Source: Dipylidium caninum (lineage: Eukaryota; Platyhelminthes; Cestoda; Cyclophyllidea; Dipylidiidae). Taken from it: a DNA stretch of 64,000 bases. The notes under the pieces were generated by a model. The model was given only the letters and a program-made list of their open reading frames with translations. It was not told where the DNA came from and did not search any database. This document shows, one piece after another, positions 1-13,237 of this stretch. Both the position numbers and the translations under genes were made by a program. The stretch lies in NCBI GenBank assembly GCA_017562135.1, contig QEYB01000290.1, forward strand, positions 124,001 through 188,000, read 5' to 3'. Numbering within the stretch: the first letter of the stretch is position 1; the number at the start of each line of letters is the position of its first letter.

Positions 1-3000
1 CCAAATTCAGATGGGTATTGGACTCCAGAAGATTGCGGTACTCCTCATTCTTTCCTCTGCGCTTCGGAAGAAAGATTTTCTTACGTCTTACCGCCATTTT
101 TGAATCATTCCACATATGAATGTCCAACAAAATTTCATCTTCTTGGTAGTCGTTGTTTCCGTGTAATTTCAACCGGGAGATATGTTCATTCCAATTAGAA
201 CACAGTGGTCGCAAATAATCACTTTGCTACTTTTCTTCCAGTTTTTCGTAGACCAAATGCTAACTTATAGAGAAGCTGAATCTGCGTGTAAAGAGCTCAA
301 TTCGCATCTTCTCACAATCCGGTCCTTCAGAGAACAAGGTATATTGGAGTCTTCTCTTGCATCATTTATTTACTTGTTTTACTTATGCCTGCTTATTTGT
401 ATTTCGGGTATGGATTTTAAACTGCTTTTTTTTGGAGAATATTTTCACTTTGTCACCCTAAATGTGAACTTGGGCAACTTTGTAGTCCAAGCTCAAAGTT
501 CAGTGTGAAAGCATCTGTTTTCTGTTTATCTATTTTTTTGTTTACGGATCTTAAATTCGTTTTCGTCAGCGGTGTTGTATTTCTTTATTGATGTCCCTCT
601 TGTGCTTCGGTCTTTTTTTTATTGTTTATTAACTTTTACTCGAATATATGTACCGTTTTATTCATTGCCACTTGTTGAAATGTTACTGTCATCATTACAA
701 AAAGGACCAGCAACATAAGCCTTAAAACGAGCAATTTTTGATATTTTTGCGAGTTTTCGATGTTAGTATTTTTAGGCCAAAATTTGTTCCTCTGTTCTAG
801 TTGATTTTACATTTGTCCTAAGCCTTGGTATCAGATGCCCTCATCGTTGGGTTTCATCATTAATGAACTGGGGAGAACTTTGGCATTGCGTGATTTATGT
901 ACAATTCCCCTATGCTTTTCATGGATGTTCACATAAGAGATACATATATTAACACTTTATTGAAAACCTTTTGTGTAATGACCTTCTGTGTATAATAAAC
1001 TGAATCATATTACCGAATCTAACACCTAGTCCCAACGACTGAAAAGAAGGAATAGAGTGCACCTATGTCCTCAATTGGCAAGTTGAAGTGATATTGTATT
1101 AATGTTCTGAGAACTTAGTCTCAGTATCTTATCTGTGCCAGCCCCACTGCATTGTCAAATGTATTTTTGCTAAGTCTGTACTGGATTGTTGAGTGTTTAA
1201 AGAAAATGGGAACGAATTTTGTAGATTGGGAGTGATTGGATTTCCTCTATTCTATGCATTTAGTTCTTGAAAGGCTGACATTAATGTGTGAGGCGTTTAT
1301 CATTTTTATGGTGTGTAAAGCCATTAGGAGCACTTGTGTAATACATAAATTACCTAATATTGGATTGAATAGTACAGCTGAGATGATTATTGGTGTTTCT
1401 CACCTTATTTTTGGCATTATACATAAGCTTCACTTTTTTGGCTCAGATGTTTCTTCTTTTTCAGATCTTCTTGTTGCGATGTTGAGTGATTACACCTCAG
1501 ATTTCTGGTTGGGCTTGAGACGCAACTTCAACAAATACATTTGGTCGAATTCGGGTGAAGTTGAAGCATCTTTCACGAACTGGGTAGCGGGTGAACCCAA
1601 TGGAGACGCTTTCGTAAATGTTTTTTTATACGTTCTGTTGTGTTCAAGTGCATAAGTACAAGATGCATCGTTAACATGTGTTTAGACATGCCGGTCTACT
1701 ACATTTCTCACACCATCACCACCACCACCTTTATCCGTGAGAATATCTTTTTGAAGAATTGTCTACTCGTTTACGTTTCCTTTAAACCTCATCTATACGG
1801 CAACATCTAGCAACTGGTTAATTAAACAATTTCTAGTGTGAATCTTGTCTACTTCCCCTATTTTTAAATTCGATGGCCTTCAAAAGTCAGTACTATTTTT
1901 TTTAGAATAACTGCACAATAATGCACATGTCTGCTCACAACCTGGGTCGATGGAGCGCATTTAGGTGCTCATCTAGAGCTAATTTTGTGTGCGAAAGTGA
2001 GCCCAGTATGTTCTCTTTTGTTACTAGTCATCTAAACATCTGCGTCATCCTGCCTCTAATTGCCTTCTTTTTTGCAGATAAAGCTACTCTATTTCACAGT
2101 CACTTCCACGGCTCCCTCTTCCTACAAGGTCGTTGTGCCAGTGGTTTTTATGAGTATCGGAGTGCCTGTTACACGGTTATGGAGTTGCCCTCTAACGTTA
2201 CGCGTAATTCCAATCTTTTTCCCGATGCCGTCACTGAAGCGTGTAAGGAAACGGTGCTGTTGAAGAACTGCACCTCCCTCCACGTTGGTACCGCTCTCTG
2301 TCCCATCGTCATGACACCGCACAATCATTTAGACGCAGCTTACCAACGTTCCTTGATTGATTGGTTTGCTGATTCTGTCAAGGCATGGGTAGGATTGAAA
2401 GCAAACCGGCACAACCTTTACGTACGTGATATTTTTTTACAAATATTCTATAAAATGTGCAATCTTAGTAAAATGAGTACTGATAATTCCTCTTACCTGT
2501 CGTAAGTTATCTGTGACGGTTTAAGACTCTTCACCAAACCACTACTACCATTCTTCCTCTTGTTTTCAAACGATGAAATACTTGCATAAAAATTGTACAT
2601 ATGTAATTATTTTAGATGAAGTCGGTTTCTATACTCTTTCAGCTAGACGCACCGGGTCGTTTGGAATCGACAGCTCTTCTCGGTTACACTATCCGAAACT
2701 TAACGAATAACCAAACCACTTGCATTGGCTTACATGTGGATAAAATGCTACTTTCTCAAGAGCCCTGTGATTCCCATCTGCCAGCTATGTGCGGTTATTA
2801 TTTGGACACACGATCTTTGCTCCCGTCCTGGCCACTACGAACTGAATCAAAACCTAAACCGCCTAAGTGTCCGATCGGCGATTGGAAACTCTTTGCGGCC
2901 AACTGTTATCATCTGGAGGGAACTAATAACGGTCGGGGGTGGCACGATGCAGAAGTAGCTTGCCTTCAACTCGGCGGTAATTTGGTTTCTATAGTCTCCA

Positions 3001-6000
3001 TGGCTGAAGACGCCTTTGTGCGTTCCCTTTTACCTTCTAATCAGGCCATCAAACCTTGGATAGGGTTAAAAGTATTCAGTGAGTTTAATATTTGATAGGA
3101 AAGTGATTTACACAGTAGACAACTTAGTGAATCGGTTTATTTGAGTGTATATGTAGATTTGTCTCCACTGGGCATGACTTTAGGCACTATTTTCGTTGCT
3201 CTTGATTCCAATACCTGTTCTTTCCTTTTTACTCTTCAACATAGTCGAAGCTGACCTCTGTGAAGATCCATTGATGCAATGGTCGGACGGCAGTCCTGTC
3301 AGTTACTCCCTCCTCAGTATAAAGAAAAACAGTAGTAAGCATAATGAGTGTGCACAGCTTGGGAGTGTGAATGGAAAGAATTTGTGGACACTAGCTGACG
3401 ATTGTAAAGAACTTGCGCCGTTTGTCTGCAAGACGCCGGCAGCTTCAACCACTGTAGAATGGGATGCTAGAGGACCAGGTGAGTGCTTGAAATTTCGTCT
3501 CTTAAACACTTAATGTTCACGTATGCGCTCCTGAATTAGCCTGTAAATGGGACTATTTATCTGTCAGTCCTTCATTTACTCAAAACCCTAATGCACATTT
3601 TTGGGCTCGCCCACACTCTTGGGACTGTTATCTTCGATATTTGGCCCACCATCGCTGTCGTATGTCTAGTTGTATGTTTGAGTTTCCCAGTACCTTCATT
3701 GACACTTTTCTTTGGAGCAGTCACATAAGTCTTTTTTTGCAGATCACTGTTTGCCCGAAAGTCATCCCCAATTTTGCTTCAGCGTAAACCATACAGCCGT
3801 CAAATTCGTTCATGCTGTCTCGGCCTGTCAAGCTGCCGGCAAACATCTTGCCACAATTTTAGATGACAGTCAACAAGACTTCATCACACGTGCTTACCGA
3901 ACAGTAAGTCAGTTGATCAATTGTAAATTTTTCTGTTGTTTAGCGTTACTGCAGTCCTCATCATTATCAACAACATCATTAATTTTGTTATCCCAGTGTT
4001 TGCCTCCTACTGCAACCTGGATAGCTTAGAAGCAATTATAACCTTAAGCACTACAGTTTGGATTTTGTTAGTGGAGGAAAAAAGGGGGGGAGGTGTGAGG
4101 TGAGAGGATAATATTAAAAAAGGATATCGAATGCTGGGTAACTTAAAGCGAACCTAATGGGAGAAAACGGACAAATTAAACGTTCTTGAGACCTGCACCT
4201 CTACCAATAGCACTTCAATCTCATCAAATATTGAACCGGAAGTTACCAGCCGTGCGGTTATTAGCAAGTAGGCTATATGCGGTAAGTAACCAAATTTTGG
4301 GGACATTTTACAATTTGTCAAAAATTACCACTATTAATATTGGAAGGGGATGTGAAAAGTTAAGTGACAGTCACAGTGGAAGCTCAGATATCATTCCATC
4401 AACTTCTTTAACGGTATGCTTGCTCATGCTTGAGGGGTTGTAGATCCTTCTCGCCACTTCGTGATAGCAACTACGATCGGAAGTTTCTTTTGAAAAAAAT
4501 GCGTGATTGAAATAATTGGCATTGATTTATTTGCATTAGTTGGGGAGAGAGGTCTGCGGTCGCATTTCTCAATACGAATCAAACTGTTTGTGGAAAAGGA
4601 TAGCTATTTCGGTTTTACCCAGTTTAATTGGTGGGTTAGTAAATAGCAATTATGCTTAGCTGATTGTCAAAAGTGCAATAATTTATTTTTTATAGATTTA
4701 TTCCTCGGAATGGGAACAAAATTTACCTACAAGGTATTGGATTGGTCTTCTTCGAGGTCAGGAAACACTGCAGTGGGTTTCTGGTTACCCCGCCGTGCCT
4801 AACGTCTATTGGGAAACAGGTTCCACTAATTCCGATAGAATGTGTGCCTACATGGATACTGGTGAGTTTTCTTCAATATTTGAACTATTAATTATCCACT
4901 TTCATCCCTTGTAGGCCTTGATACCATGATGAATTGGGGGACAGCAAATTGTGAAGAGAAGTATCCATTCTTGTGCTCCACTATACCCCCTTTATCACAG
5001 AATTTATCAACACCACGAAATCGCCCCATTGATCACACCAATGCCTCATGTCCTCTAGGTTTCCTCTATGTCAGTGCCAAGTGCTACAAAGTGCGTATGA
5101 TATTCTTATCGCAGATTTGTAATTGATTGTTTCTAAGTAAATTGTCTATTTTTCGCAGGTCCAAGGTGACGGACAATACAATTTTACTTTTGCTGAAGCC
5201 ACTTCTAAATGTTCACGTAGTGGTGGTCAGCTCGCCTCTATATCGTCAATGTATGAACAGGGTGGGTCATTCTCCTCTACTTGTTTTACTAAACCTGAAT
5301 GGGAGAACAATCTCATTTATTTCCTTCTATCGTAGACATTATCTCAGTATTAGTTGCCGAGCGATTTCTCTCCTTCTGGATCGGTCTTATTACCCGTGTA
5401 GGGAGTCGCAAGTGGGCGAACGGAGCTCTTATCACTTATACCAACTGGATGAAGGGTCATCCACAAAGGCCGGACTATGTAAATTTGTTTTAAGAGACAA
5501 CCTAGCATCATTAAAACCTACTGCTACTTCCAATGTCATTATTTTTGCAGCAAAATCCACTTTGTACGTATGTGCATAATCTTCCAACACATGTTGGTCG
5601 TTGGGCGGAAGCGGATTGTGAGGAGAAGATGGGTTTTATTTGCGAAACACGTAAGTTCCCTTAACCAATATCTATACTGACTATATAACCACGTAGTTAG
5701 GAAAATTTTAGTCCATTTTGCTTGTTATCCTTAGCCAAAACGTATGTTTTCTTAAAGGAGATTTGTAGCCGTAATCTGGACAAGTTATTTTACAGGATTG
5801 TTCCAACTATTTACGATTCTCTTCGTAGGTTGATACTAGAGAATGCGTACGCTTAGCAATTCCTAACCCTTTATGAGTATTTAATGACTACTACAGAGTA
5901 AAGTAATTCTGCTTACTGGTAGATTGATTAAAACGCGCACTTTTTTCCTTTTTGAAGTATTTTATGGGTTGTTGTCATTTATAATAGTCTGACAATTTAC

Positions 6001-9000
6001 TTTGTGCTCCACTCAAGGAGGAATATGGAAAACCCTATACTTCGTCGGCGAATTATTGCTGCTTTTGCCCGAAAATAGCGCTTATTTCGGGCAAAATGCG
6101 CCTTTGCTTTCATTCGTTTGTGCCCCTTCCAGAACCATTACCGCAACAGACGGCCACTCTACACCTCTTCACTCAAGAGGACTGCGCTCCGGGCTTTTTT
6201 CATCACCGTGGTGCCTGCTACATGGTCCTTCACTCTTCCCCCCTCCCCATTCGTAGTGCGAGCCAATTCTACGACAGCGTTAGCGATGTTTGTGCCGCCA
6301 CATCTCCTTCCCCCTTGCCCTGCGAAAAAGCTCGAGGTCTTGCCGGCTGTCCGGTCACTATGGCACCACATTCCCAAGCTGAGGCAGCCTTCATGCGTCT
6401 TCTTGTCGCAGGTGAAGCGGGTGGAGGCAACACTACCCAAGTTTGGACAGGTCTTAAAATCTTCTCTAACAACAGTATAGTAAGTCTTATTATCCGTTGA
6501 TACTTTTGTGTAGTATCCATCGGACCCAGTCATATGTAATTTTGCAGGCTATCCCTCAGACTGAGGACGGGACAAATTTGGGGATCTTTGACATTGATTT
6601 TGGTCGTCAAAGAGATGTTGGGGCTACATACACATGCTTTGTTCTTCGCACCACTCAAAACTTCTTGAGTTCCATACCTTGTTTTTCCTCTGCACCTGCT
6701 ATATGCGGTTACTATCTTGGTATGTTACTTCAATTCGGTCTGATGGTTTCTCTCGACAGATACACATTTGTTCCACACACAGTTGGCCAGTGCGAACTAC
6801 TTCGCTTGCCCAACCGGCACTGAACACGTAGGAAGGAATTGTTTCTCCCGCGTGGATGTGGCTAAGAAGATGAGTTGGCGAGATGCTGAGGAATACTGTA
6901 CAACATTTTACCAGGGGTCACCGTTCGAGACCGTGACCAGGAGCGTTACTGGACACCTTCCTTCAGTACATGACCTTCTCACGCTAAATTTTATGCGACA
7001 ACTGCATGAAAGAGAACCTATTTGGTTAGGGCTCAATTCCTCGGGTGGGTGAAGTTCTTTTTGCGGTCTCATCTTTCCCCTTTCCCTTATCTTCTGGGCA
7101 AAAATATCGATTTGAAGGCATTGAGTTAAAAATGGTTCATTATTGCTTTTTGGGGGGTGGATGTTCATCGCATCTAGGTGATAATTAGGTGATAATGACT
7201 GTTTCTTTCAGAGGAACTACGCAGCACTATCAGTGGTTTGTCGTCAAACACCTTCCTTCAGTGGTCTGACGGTAGTCCAGTCGATTATTTGGCTTTCAGC
7301 AATGGTGTTTACGGTCAATCAGGTCTAGCACTATTTAATGACGACTTCGACATTTGCGTTGTACTTGATCCCGAGTCTGGATTCTGGAAGAAGGCCCATT
7401 GTTTTGAACGTTTCCCTTTTCTTTGTCAATTCCCAATCGACGCCTTCCCGAAACACCGTCCTGTTGGCGGTAAGATGTCTCCTCTCCTTGATCTTTTTTA
7501 AAACTCTGTCCTTCACCCCTAGACTTCAGCTATCTCCCGGTGGTGAATTCATGCCCAACCAATTTCTCCTTGAGTACGGAAGACGGCTGTTTTATGTTTG
7601 TTGAGACGCGGACTTCCTTAAAGGACGCACAAACCTTCTGCTCCACCCTCCATCCGTACGCTAGCCTAGCCTCGATTCATTCAAAAAAAGAGGAAAATGA
7701 TCTTGTAAGTTCTGTTGTAGATTCGTCATTTGTGATAATGAGGCCCTTTGACGTATTTTCACTTATTTTATTATAGCTGGCATTAATGTCTGATCACAAT
7801 CTCCAAGGTAATTACTGGATAGGCTTGGTGCGAGTGGACTTGCATTACTCTTGGATTGATGCCAGTGAAGTAGATCACCTCCCGAAACTCACATTGTCTT
7901 GGGATCTGCACCTACGACGCCTTCAGGATTGTTTCACTTTTGGCCTACTTGTCAATGCAACCCCTACACACTTAAGTGGGTATTCACCTTTTATACCTTC
8001 ATTTCGTATCCGTAATCATTTTCATGTGAACCTGACTTTGTGTTAGAGTAAAATGTCAAGTTTGATTTATTTTTTTCTCGGATTTCCCTTTGAAGAGTAT
8101 TCATTTGGAGTAATCCTGATGATTACTATTCCATGTACTATGACCAATCTGACTGGTACTTTTAATGAAATCAACAGGGGGCAAGATCACTGTCAAATAA
8201 ATGCTTGAAGATTAACTTCTGTTATGCCCATTGGCTACAATTGTAACTTTTTTCATACAGTCGCGGCATGGCAAGAAATGAATTGCGATGCTAAACAACC
8301 TTTCATGTGCCAAATATATCGCACCGCCCAGGGCCCACGGGTCGTCAAACCATTTCCTCCACCTCTTCCCGATTTGCCCCTTCTGCGTTGTCCCCACGGC
8401 TATAGACAACACGAGGACCGCTGTTTTAAGGTCAGCTTCATTTTGGTCTTTTACTTCCAATCTCATCTAAATTACTATTTCTCTACCTCCATTTCTCCGT
8501 TTCTGGATCTACTCCCCAAATTTTCCCTTTTCTCGTAGTTGTATCATTTGATAATGCGAAATGTGACGACTAAGTTGCCAAAATCCCTATAGTTACCGCC
8601 TAAATGGATGGTTAGTTTGTAAGCTGTGGATGGCCGGCTTCACAAAGGGACCCTCCAAGTGAAACATCGGTATATCCTTGTAAATGGGAATCATACCATT
8701 TTACGGCCTATTTTGTTTGTGTCGAGAAGTAGGAAGTGGCTTCATTTCTTAGTATAGATTAGGAATGGTACTTTTCGTGCGACTACCGTTTGGCGTGCAA
8801 TACATTCATAATAAAGCACCTGACTTTGGCGCCGTTGTCTATCAAATTATGTGAATTGGATGCTCTGTCGTCGTTACTCAACCATGCCATGAATATGTGT
8901 CGCAAACGTGGGAAATTATGAGTTTCGAACAAGATTTTTAATGGTATGAGTGAGGTTTGAGACACTTAACTGCTAATTTGTAAAGCTTTTTTTGATAGAC

Positions 9001-12000
9001 TGAATTGGGTCTTCATTTCGAAAGACCTTCTTAACGTCTCGCACATTACCAGCGCGTAATGGACTGATGCCGTACGCCAAAACTACACAAATCTCACGCA
9101 TTTCTTTCCCGATTAGGACGAACTGCGAGCAGAGCTAAACGAAGGATAACCTTTAACAGTCAAAAGTACCGGAGAGAGGAAATTAAAGCACATCAATGAT
9201 TGTTAATATTACAACTACAATTACTGAACTCCTTTTTCAAACGAACTCGACTACATAACACTATTCAACTTAATCCCGTCATTACGGTTATATTTCAGAT
9301 GGAATCGATAATGCAGTTAGACAGTTGAGGGCGCATTAATTCGAGGATTATTGCTCTTCAGTGCTGGTAATTAATGACTTTTAGGGTACACTAGCCTGGC
9401 GGTATTCCTTAAGTAGCTCTTTTAATTGTAGTTATAATTAGCTTCGTCTTTCTTTTTCAGTTCTTCCCCACGACTACGTCATTTAGCGATGCCGAAGATG
9501 TCTGCAAGAGGACTGTGAAAGACACTGGATTTATTGGTTCCCTTGCCAGAATCTCAAATCCGCGAGAACAGGGTATGTTTTTGTTTCGATAACGGTCATT
9601 CGGTCTAATCGACTTTATTTGGTTCCTCAGTTTAAAATTTGGACAATTTCTGTGGATATCTGAAAGTTATACATAGATCTTTAAATTAATATCCTCATAA
9701 ATCTTAGTTGGAAAGATTGTATGCTACTTGATGTTCACTTTGAAGAAATCTTGCATTGATCTGGAGTTGACTATCGGTGTTTACTCTTACATGGTTTTGG
9801 TAAACCTTCTTATCCTCGAGATGTCAACTCGATCCATGTCATTCTCTGAAATTCCTGTAACTGTTGCAACCGCTGCCTTTACACCGCCTGATTTCTTATA
9901 ATTCTTCTTTAAATCTCTAGAAAACGTAATATTTTACCTTTTTGGTTTTGACTAGGCCCATTTCCCAGAAGATAATTGCATTCTGAAAGTGAAGCTCTTC
10001 TACTGCCTAAGATATTCGAAATATCCGCCTTAAATGCCTTGGCTCAAATGTTACTTTCTCATAGATTTTGTGGCAGGTCTTTTCGCCGCTAATGCACCAC
10101 GACAGCCCAGCATGGCATGGATTGGTCTCCGTCATGATGGAAAACGGTGGACTGACGGGACAACGGTGACTTTCTTTCGGGAACGTATTTCCCTACTCAA
10201 CTGTAGCGATGAGGATTGTGAAGTGAGTACTCTGAATTTGGCTTTGCTCACACTGATATATCGGTGTACTATTGATGTGTTGCCTTAAGCATCACTTTAC
10301 CACAATTTCTTCGACGTTCCTTAACATTGATCTAGTATATGGTTTATTATCGCTTTTCCAGTGCACATCTTTACTCTACTCCTCTAACGTACAATTCTAT
10401 GGCCTGTGGTCGCGATCTCTTTGTTCCGTCAGCGACCAAATCTACTTCGTTTGCCAGGCTGTACCCATTTCAACTGCCGCGGTCACTGTTGACCCCACGA
10501 CCGAATTGGAGAATATGGGAGCGACAGAACTGGTTTGTGGTGACGGCTATACTCTAGGATTCTTCAACCGCACTGCGCTGACACTTGGCGAACCTTTGCC
10601 GTCGCCACACTGTCTGCAACTGGTTAGCACATCACCATTGTCGTGGCAGGTTAGCTTACCAATACTCACCTTTGGACCCTGCTCAATTCGTGCCCTTCTA
10701 GCCATCCTCTTTTTTGTCGTTTATTAGTTCTCTATTTAATTTTCCCGGTATTCTTCCATTTATTTCAATTTTTAAACTAAGATCAACCGCGGAAAAAAAC
10801 TATCTCTTTCTGATTCTCACTCAACTCACTATGTTTATTGCTAATTGTTGTTAGGTCTCTAGAAAGTACCCTGAGGAGAACATGATATATCGATCACGTA
10901 ACCGATTCTGCGCTCCATTGAATTCAAATTCCATTGGTTTATTCATAGGATGCGAGGATTTTGTGTAAAGATCAGTCTGCCAGTTTGCCCACAATCGATA
11001 CATTGGCGGACCTGAGTTTCCTTCGTGTCTGGCTACAGACCCCTCGTTCTCTCGGCGGCGCCGGCCTAGACGCCAACACGTCAATCTGGCTCGATCTGCG
11101 TGTGGCTACCTGTCCGAATTGCTTTTCGGCACGTAACCTGAAAATTAAGATCATTGATAGAGACGCCTTGGTGAAATTTCTTTCTTACATTGCTAACTGT
11201 TTTCTTTAGAATTGGCTTTGGCACGCTGGAGAATCGGATGAGACGCCGGTGCTGTTGACAGACTGGGTCAACGTACCCCATGATCCTTCTGGCTGCTACA
11301 TTTTTGGCATCAACTCGCTCGCATACGACCCCTCCGCTTCTTATTTTCGCTCCATGCGGCCTGCGTTTTCTTGCACTAACATTAGCCTCCCTGTAGTGTG
11401 CCAGAAAACCCCGCATCCGCCACCCAACAAGAGTAAGACCTTTCGGAAAATCTCTAGTAGCTCGGGAAGACATCTCTTTTTAAGAAACTTAACTTCGGGA
11501 TTCTCTCCAGTTACCGTCTTTCTTGCTAACCGCAATGTCGCTAGGTCTGGTCGCCGCTGCGTCAGGTCAGTGCACTGGCATTTCTTTCTTCGGTACAACC
11601 TCCATTCTAATTGACCCATTGCGGACCTATTTACTAGTTCGTTTATTCATTAGGTGTTTAAACTTCTAGCCTAAACGTCTCATTGTGGCCACTAGGTTCA
11701 CTCATATTGTGACGATATGCAGGCAGAAATTCGTTGTGCGAGAATCCCTTAGAACTTATGTTCATCCAATACATCCATCCATAAAATTTCCTTATATCAC
11801 CAAATACATACCACCGTTATGTTCAGTAAGCCGGGCTTCTTACATTTATTTGAGTAGTATCTAGAATCTGTTTAAGCTACTTTATTGGTGATATTCTATA
11901 TTGCTTTTCCAATTAATATCCAAATTTGGTAATATGGATACCCTTGATAGTAGCTGACATTTGAGCGAAACGATTCCCTTTTTCACTTCAAATGGCCTGT

Positions 12001-13237
12001 TAGGTATTTTCATTTAAGGTCAATTAAATCCAAATTCACATACCTACTGAAAATATCCAATTTATCTGCCATCCATTCCTCTTTCGCGCAGACCGCATCA
12101 GAAACACTTTTTATATCTATCCATAAGCGAGATCGTCTTGAAGAAGAGTTCCACTATCCTCGCGATACTCATACACCCTTTGCATCCCTCACGCCCTTCT
12201 ATTTCATCGCTACTCCAATGTAACCCTTCTAATGTAACCCTTCTACACTTTTATCCTGAGGGGATCCATACATTTAATCTATGATGGCAACCGGTTTTCC
12301 TTCTTAAAGTCACATACTAGAATCGTGATCTTATCGGAAACGTACTTTTTCTCCAAAATCGTAATATGTGCCGCCTTGTAGTTTTTAGTTAGAATTATCC
12401 TCTTAGGCTCATTGGATTTATTCAAACCTTTGCTGCTGGTTTATCGCATTCTCTAGGATGAATGCAGGCCTGTACGCTGCATGTGCTTTACGCCTATATT
12501 AGTAATCCTGCATCTCCATTTTGCTCAATTTCCATTTACCTTTTGGGCCACATTTTTTAACCACTAAGATATCAATTTTTAGGTGGGATCTAGTTCAACT
12601 CAACTTAAAACTTTCGGACATGGCACCATTGCGAAGGCACCGCGCTTTCACCTCGAACATCGCGTATAGTGAACACGTGAATCCTTTCTGGGGGAGCAAT
12701 TGCGCCCACCTGGCTCTGGAAGATACCGGAGGTCATACGGTCTACCGCTACGCTTGCTACACCTCCACGGATCCGAACAGTGGTCTAGAGGACTGTGACA
12801 TGGAAAGTCGCGGGACAGGGTCCCTCCCTCTTGGGTGGATCACTTTCGGAACCATACTCTGTCTCCTTCTTGCTGTGATCGTTGTACTTTGCGCAGTCAA
12901 AGGATATAATCTGGAACGATGCTACACCCCCCAAAACCGATGGCACTCTTTGTTTAAAGTGACACCAAATAGCTCAATTTTTGGCGACGCCATAATCACC
13001 CAGCATCGGCAACAACATAGAGTCTTCTACAGCAACGGTAGCGGCGGCCCCGGCGCCGCCACAATAAAGATGTTCGACCCCTTGGCGTCTGATTTGATCG
13101 CGTCCCATCCCTCCCCAATCCACTCAATTGCACCTTCACTAACTTTTAAACATCGTTTTTACCGAACATTGCGTGATCGGGATCCACTACTGCTTGACGA
13201 ACCCGACAATGCAGACGAATTCTCAGGACCTGCATAA
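1..13237 (+). CDS. Mannose receptor-like multi-CTLD type I membrane protein (5' truncated, 27 exons)
   Basis: Exons: 1-162, 242-338, 1465-1613, 1906-2005, 2078-2421, 2643-3078, 3245-3478, 3743-3903, 4696-4861, 4915-5090, 5159-5261, 5336-5478, 5551-5650, 6133-6479, 6548-6719, 6760-7044, 7212-7469, 7523-7704, 7777-7975, 8261-8430, 9461-9572, 10065-10222, 10362-10649, 10949-11170, 11210-11432, 11511-11565, 12583-13237. All junctions are GT-AG and phases agree, giving 1898 residues in the window. The protein is a string of C-type lectin-like domains: a first partial one, then ten more, each marked by W-(I/V/L)-G-L and a late C-x-(4-9)-F-x-C. A membrane-proximal stretch, one transmembrane helix and a tail of about 110 residues follow. 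In the mannose receptor family such proteins are endocytic surface receptors; that role here is inferred. Signal peptide and any ricin-B or FN2 domains would lie upstream. Exon 24's end is the least certain: it uses a GTGAAA donor before a 39-nt intron. Confidence 0.9.
121..4980 (+). other. CTLD block A (domains 2-5)
   Basis: This part of the lectin gene encodes four successive CTLDs, beginning roughly at 121, 2128, 2867 and 3748. The first is split by introns in phases 0, 1 and 0 and has the only Glu-Pro-Asn motif in the gene (1593-1601), the mannose-type ligand signature. However, the WND calcium-binding triplet expected later is replaced by W-S-A. The second has an inserted Cys-rich loop and ends in C-G-Y-Y-L. 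The third has the Q-W-S-D-G-S-P-V signature. The fourth ends in C-E-E-K-Y-P-F-L-C. The order and intron phases recur in block B. Confidence 0.75.
339..1464 (+). other. Lectin-gene intron 2 (1126 nt)
   Basis: AT-rich intron between the second and third exons, within CTLD 2. No open segment with splice signals or motif was recognised. Other introns over 300 nt in this gene are 3904-4695, 5651-6132, 8431-9460, 9573-10064 and 11566-12582. They look the same, except for a short direct repeat of a 14-base unit at about 12217-12244. Confidence 0.6.
5047..8313 (+). other. CTLD block B (domains 6-9), paralogous to block A
   Basis: Four further CTLDs begin near 5048, 6182, 6806 and 7550 and match block A one for one. 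The first has the same three internal introns (phases 0, 1, 0). The second carries the same Cys-rich insert with a C-P-(V/I)-x-M-x-P-H core and ends in C-G-Y-Y-L. The third repeats Q-W-S-D-G-S-P-V. The fourth has the same exon cut before the W-I-G-L core. The difference is an extra intron at 6720-6759 between the second and third domains, where block A has one continuous exon (2643-3078). None of these domains has EPN or QPD, so conventional sugar binding looks unlikely. Confidence 0.75.
12583..13237 (+). other. Membrane-proximal, transmembrane and cytoplasmic exon of the lectin receptor
   Basis: The last exon encodes a degenerate lectin-like or stalk segment with several cysteines, then one hydrophobic helix (about 12830-12900, starting L-P-L-G-W-I-T-F-G). 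A basic anchor and a soluble tail end at the TAA at 13235-13237. The tail contains D-R-D-P-L-L at 13175-13192, which fits the acidic dileucine pattern [DE]xxxL[LI] used for AP-adaptor endocytic sorting. Upstream codons from 12521 are open but intronic; the TTTTTAG acceptor at 12576-12582 and phase 2 from the previous exon fix the start. Confidence 0.8.

Noticed and set aside
12521..12582. In-frame ATG upstream of the last lectin exon
   Set aside because: It lies in intron 26; a TTTTTAG acceptor and matching phase define the exon start at 12583.
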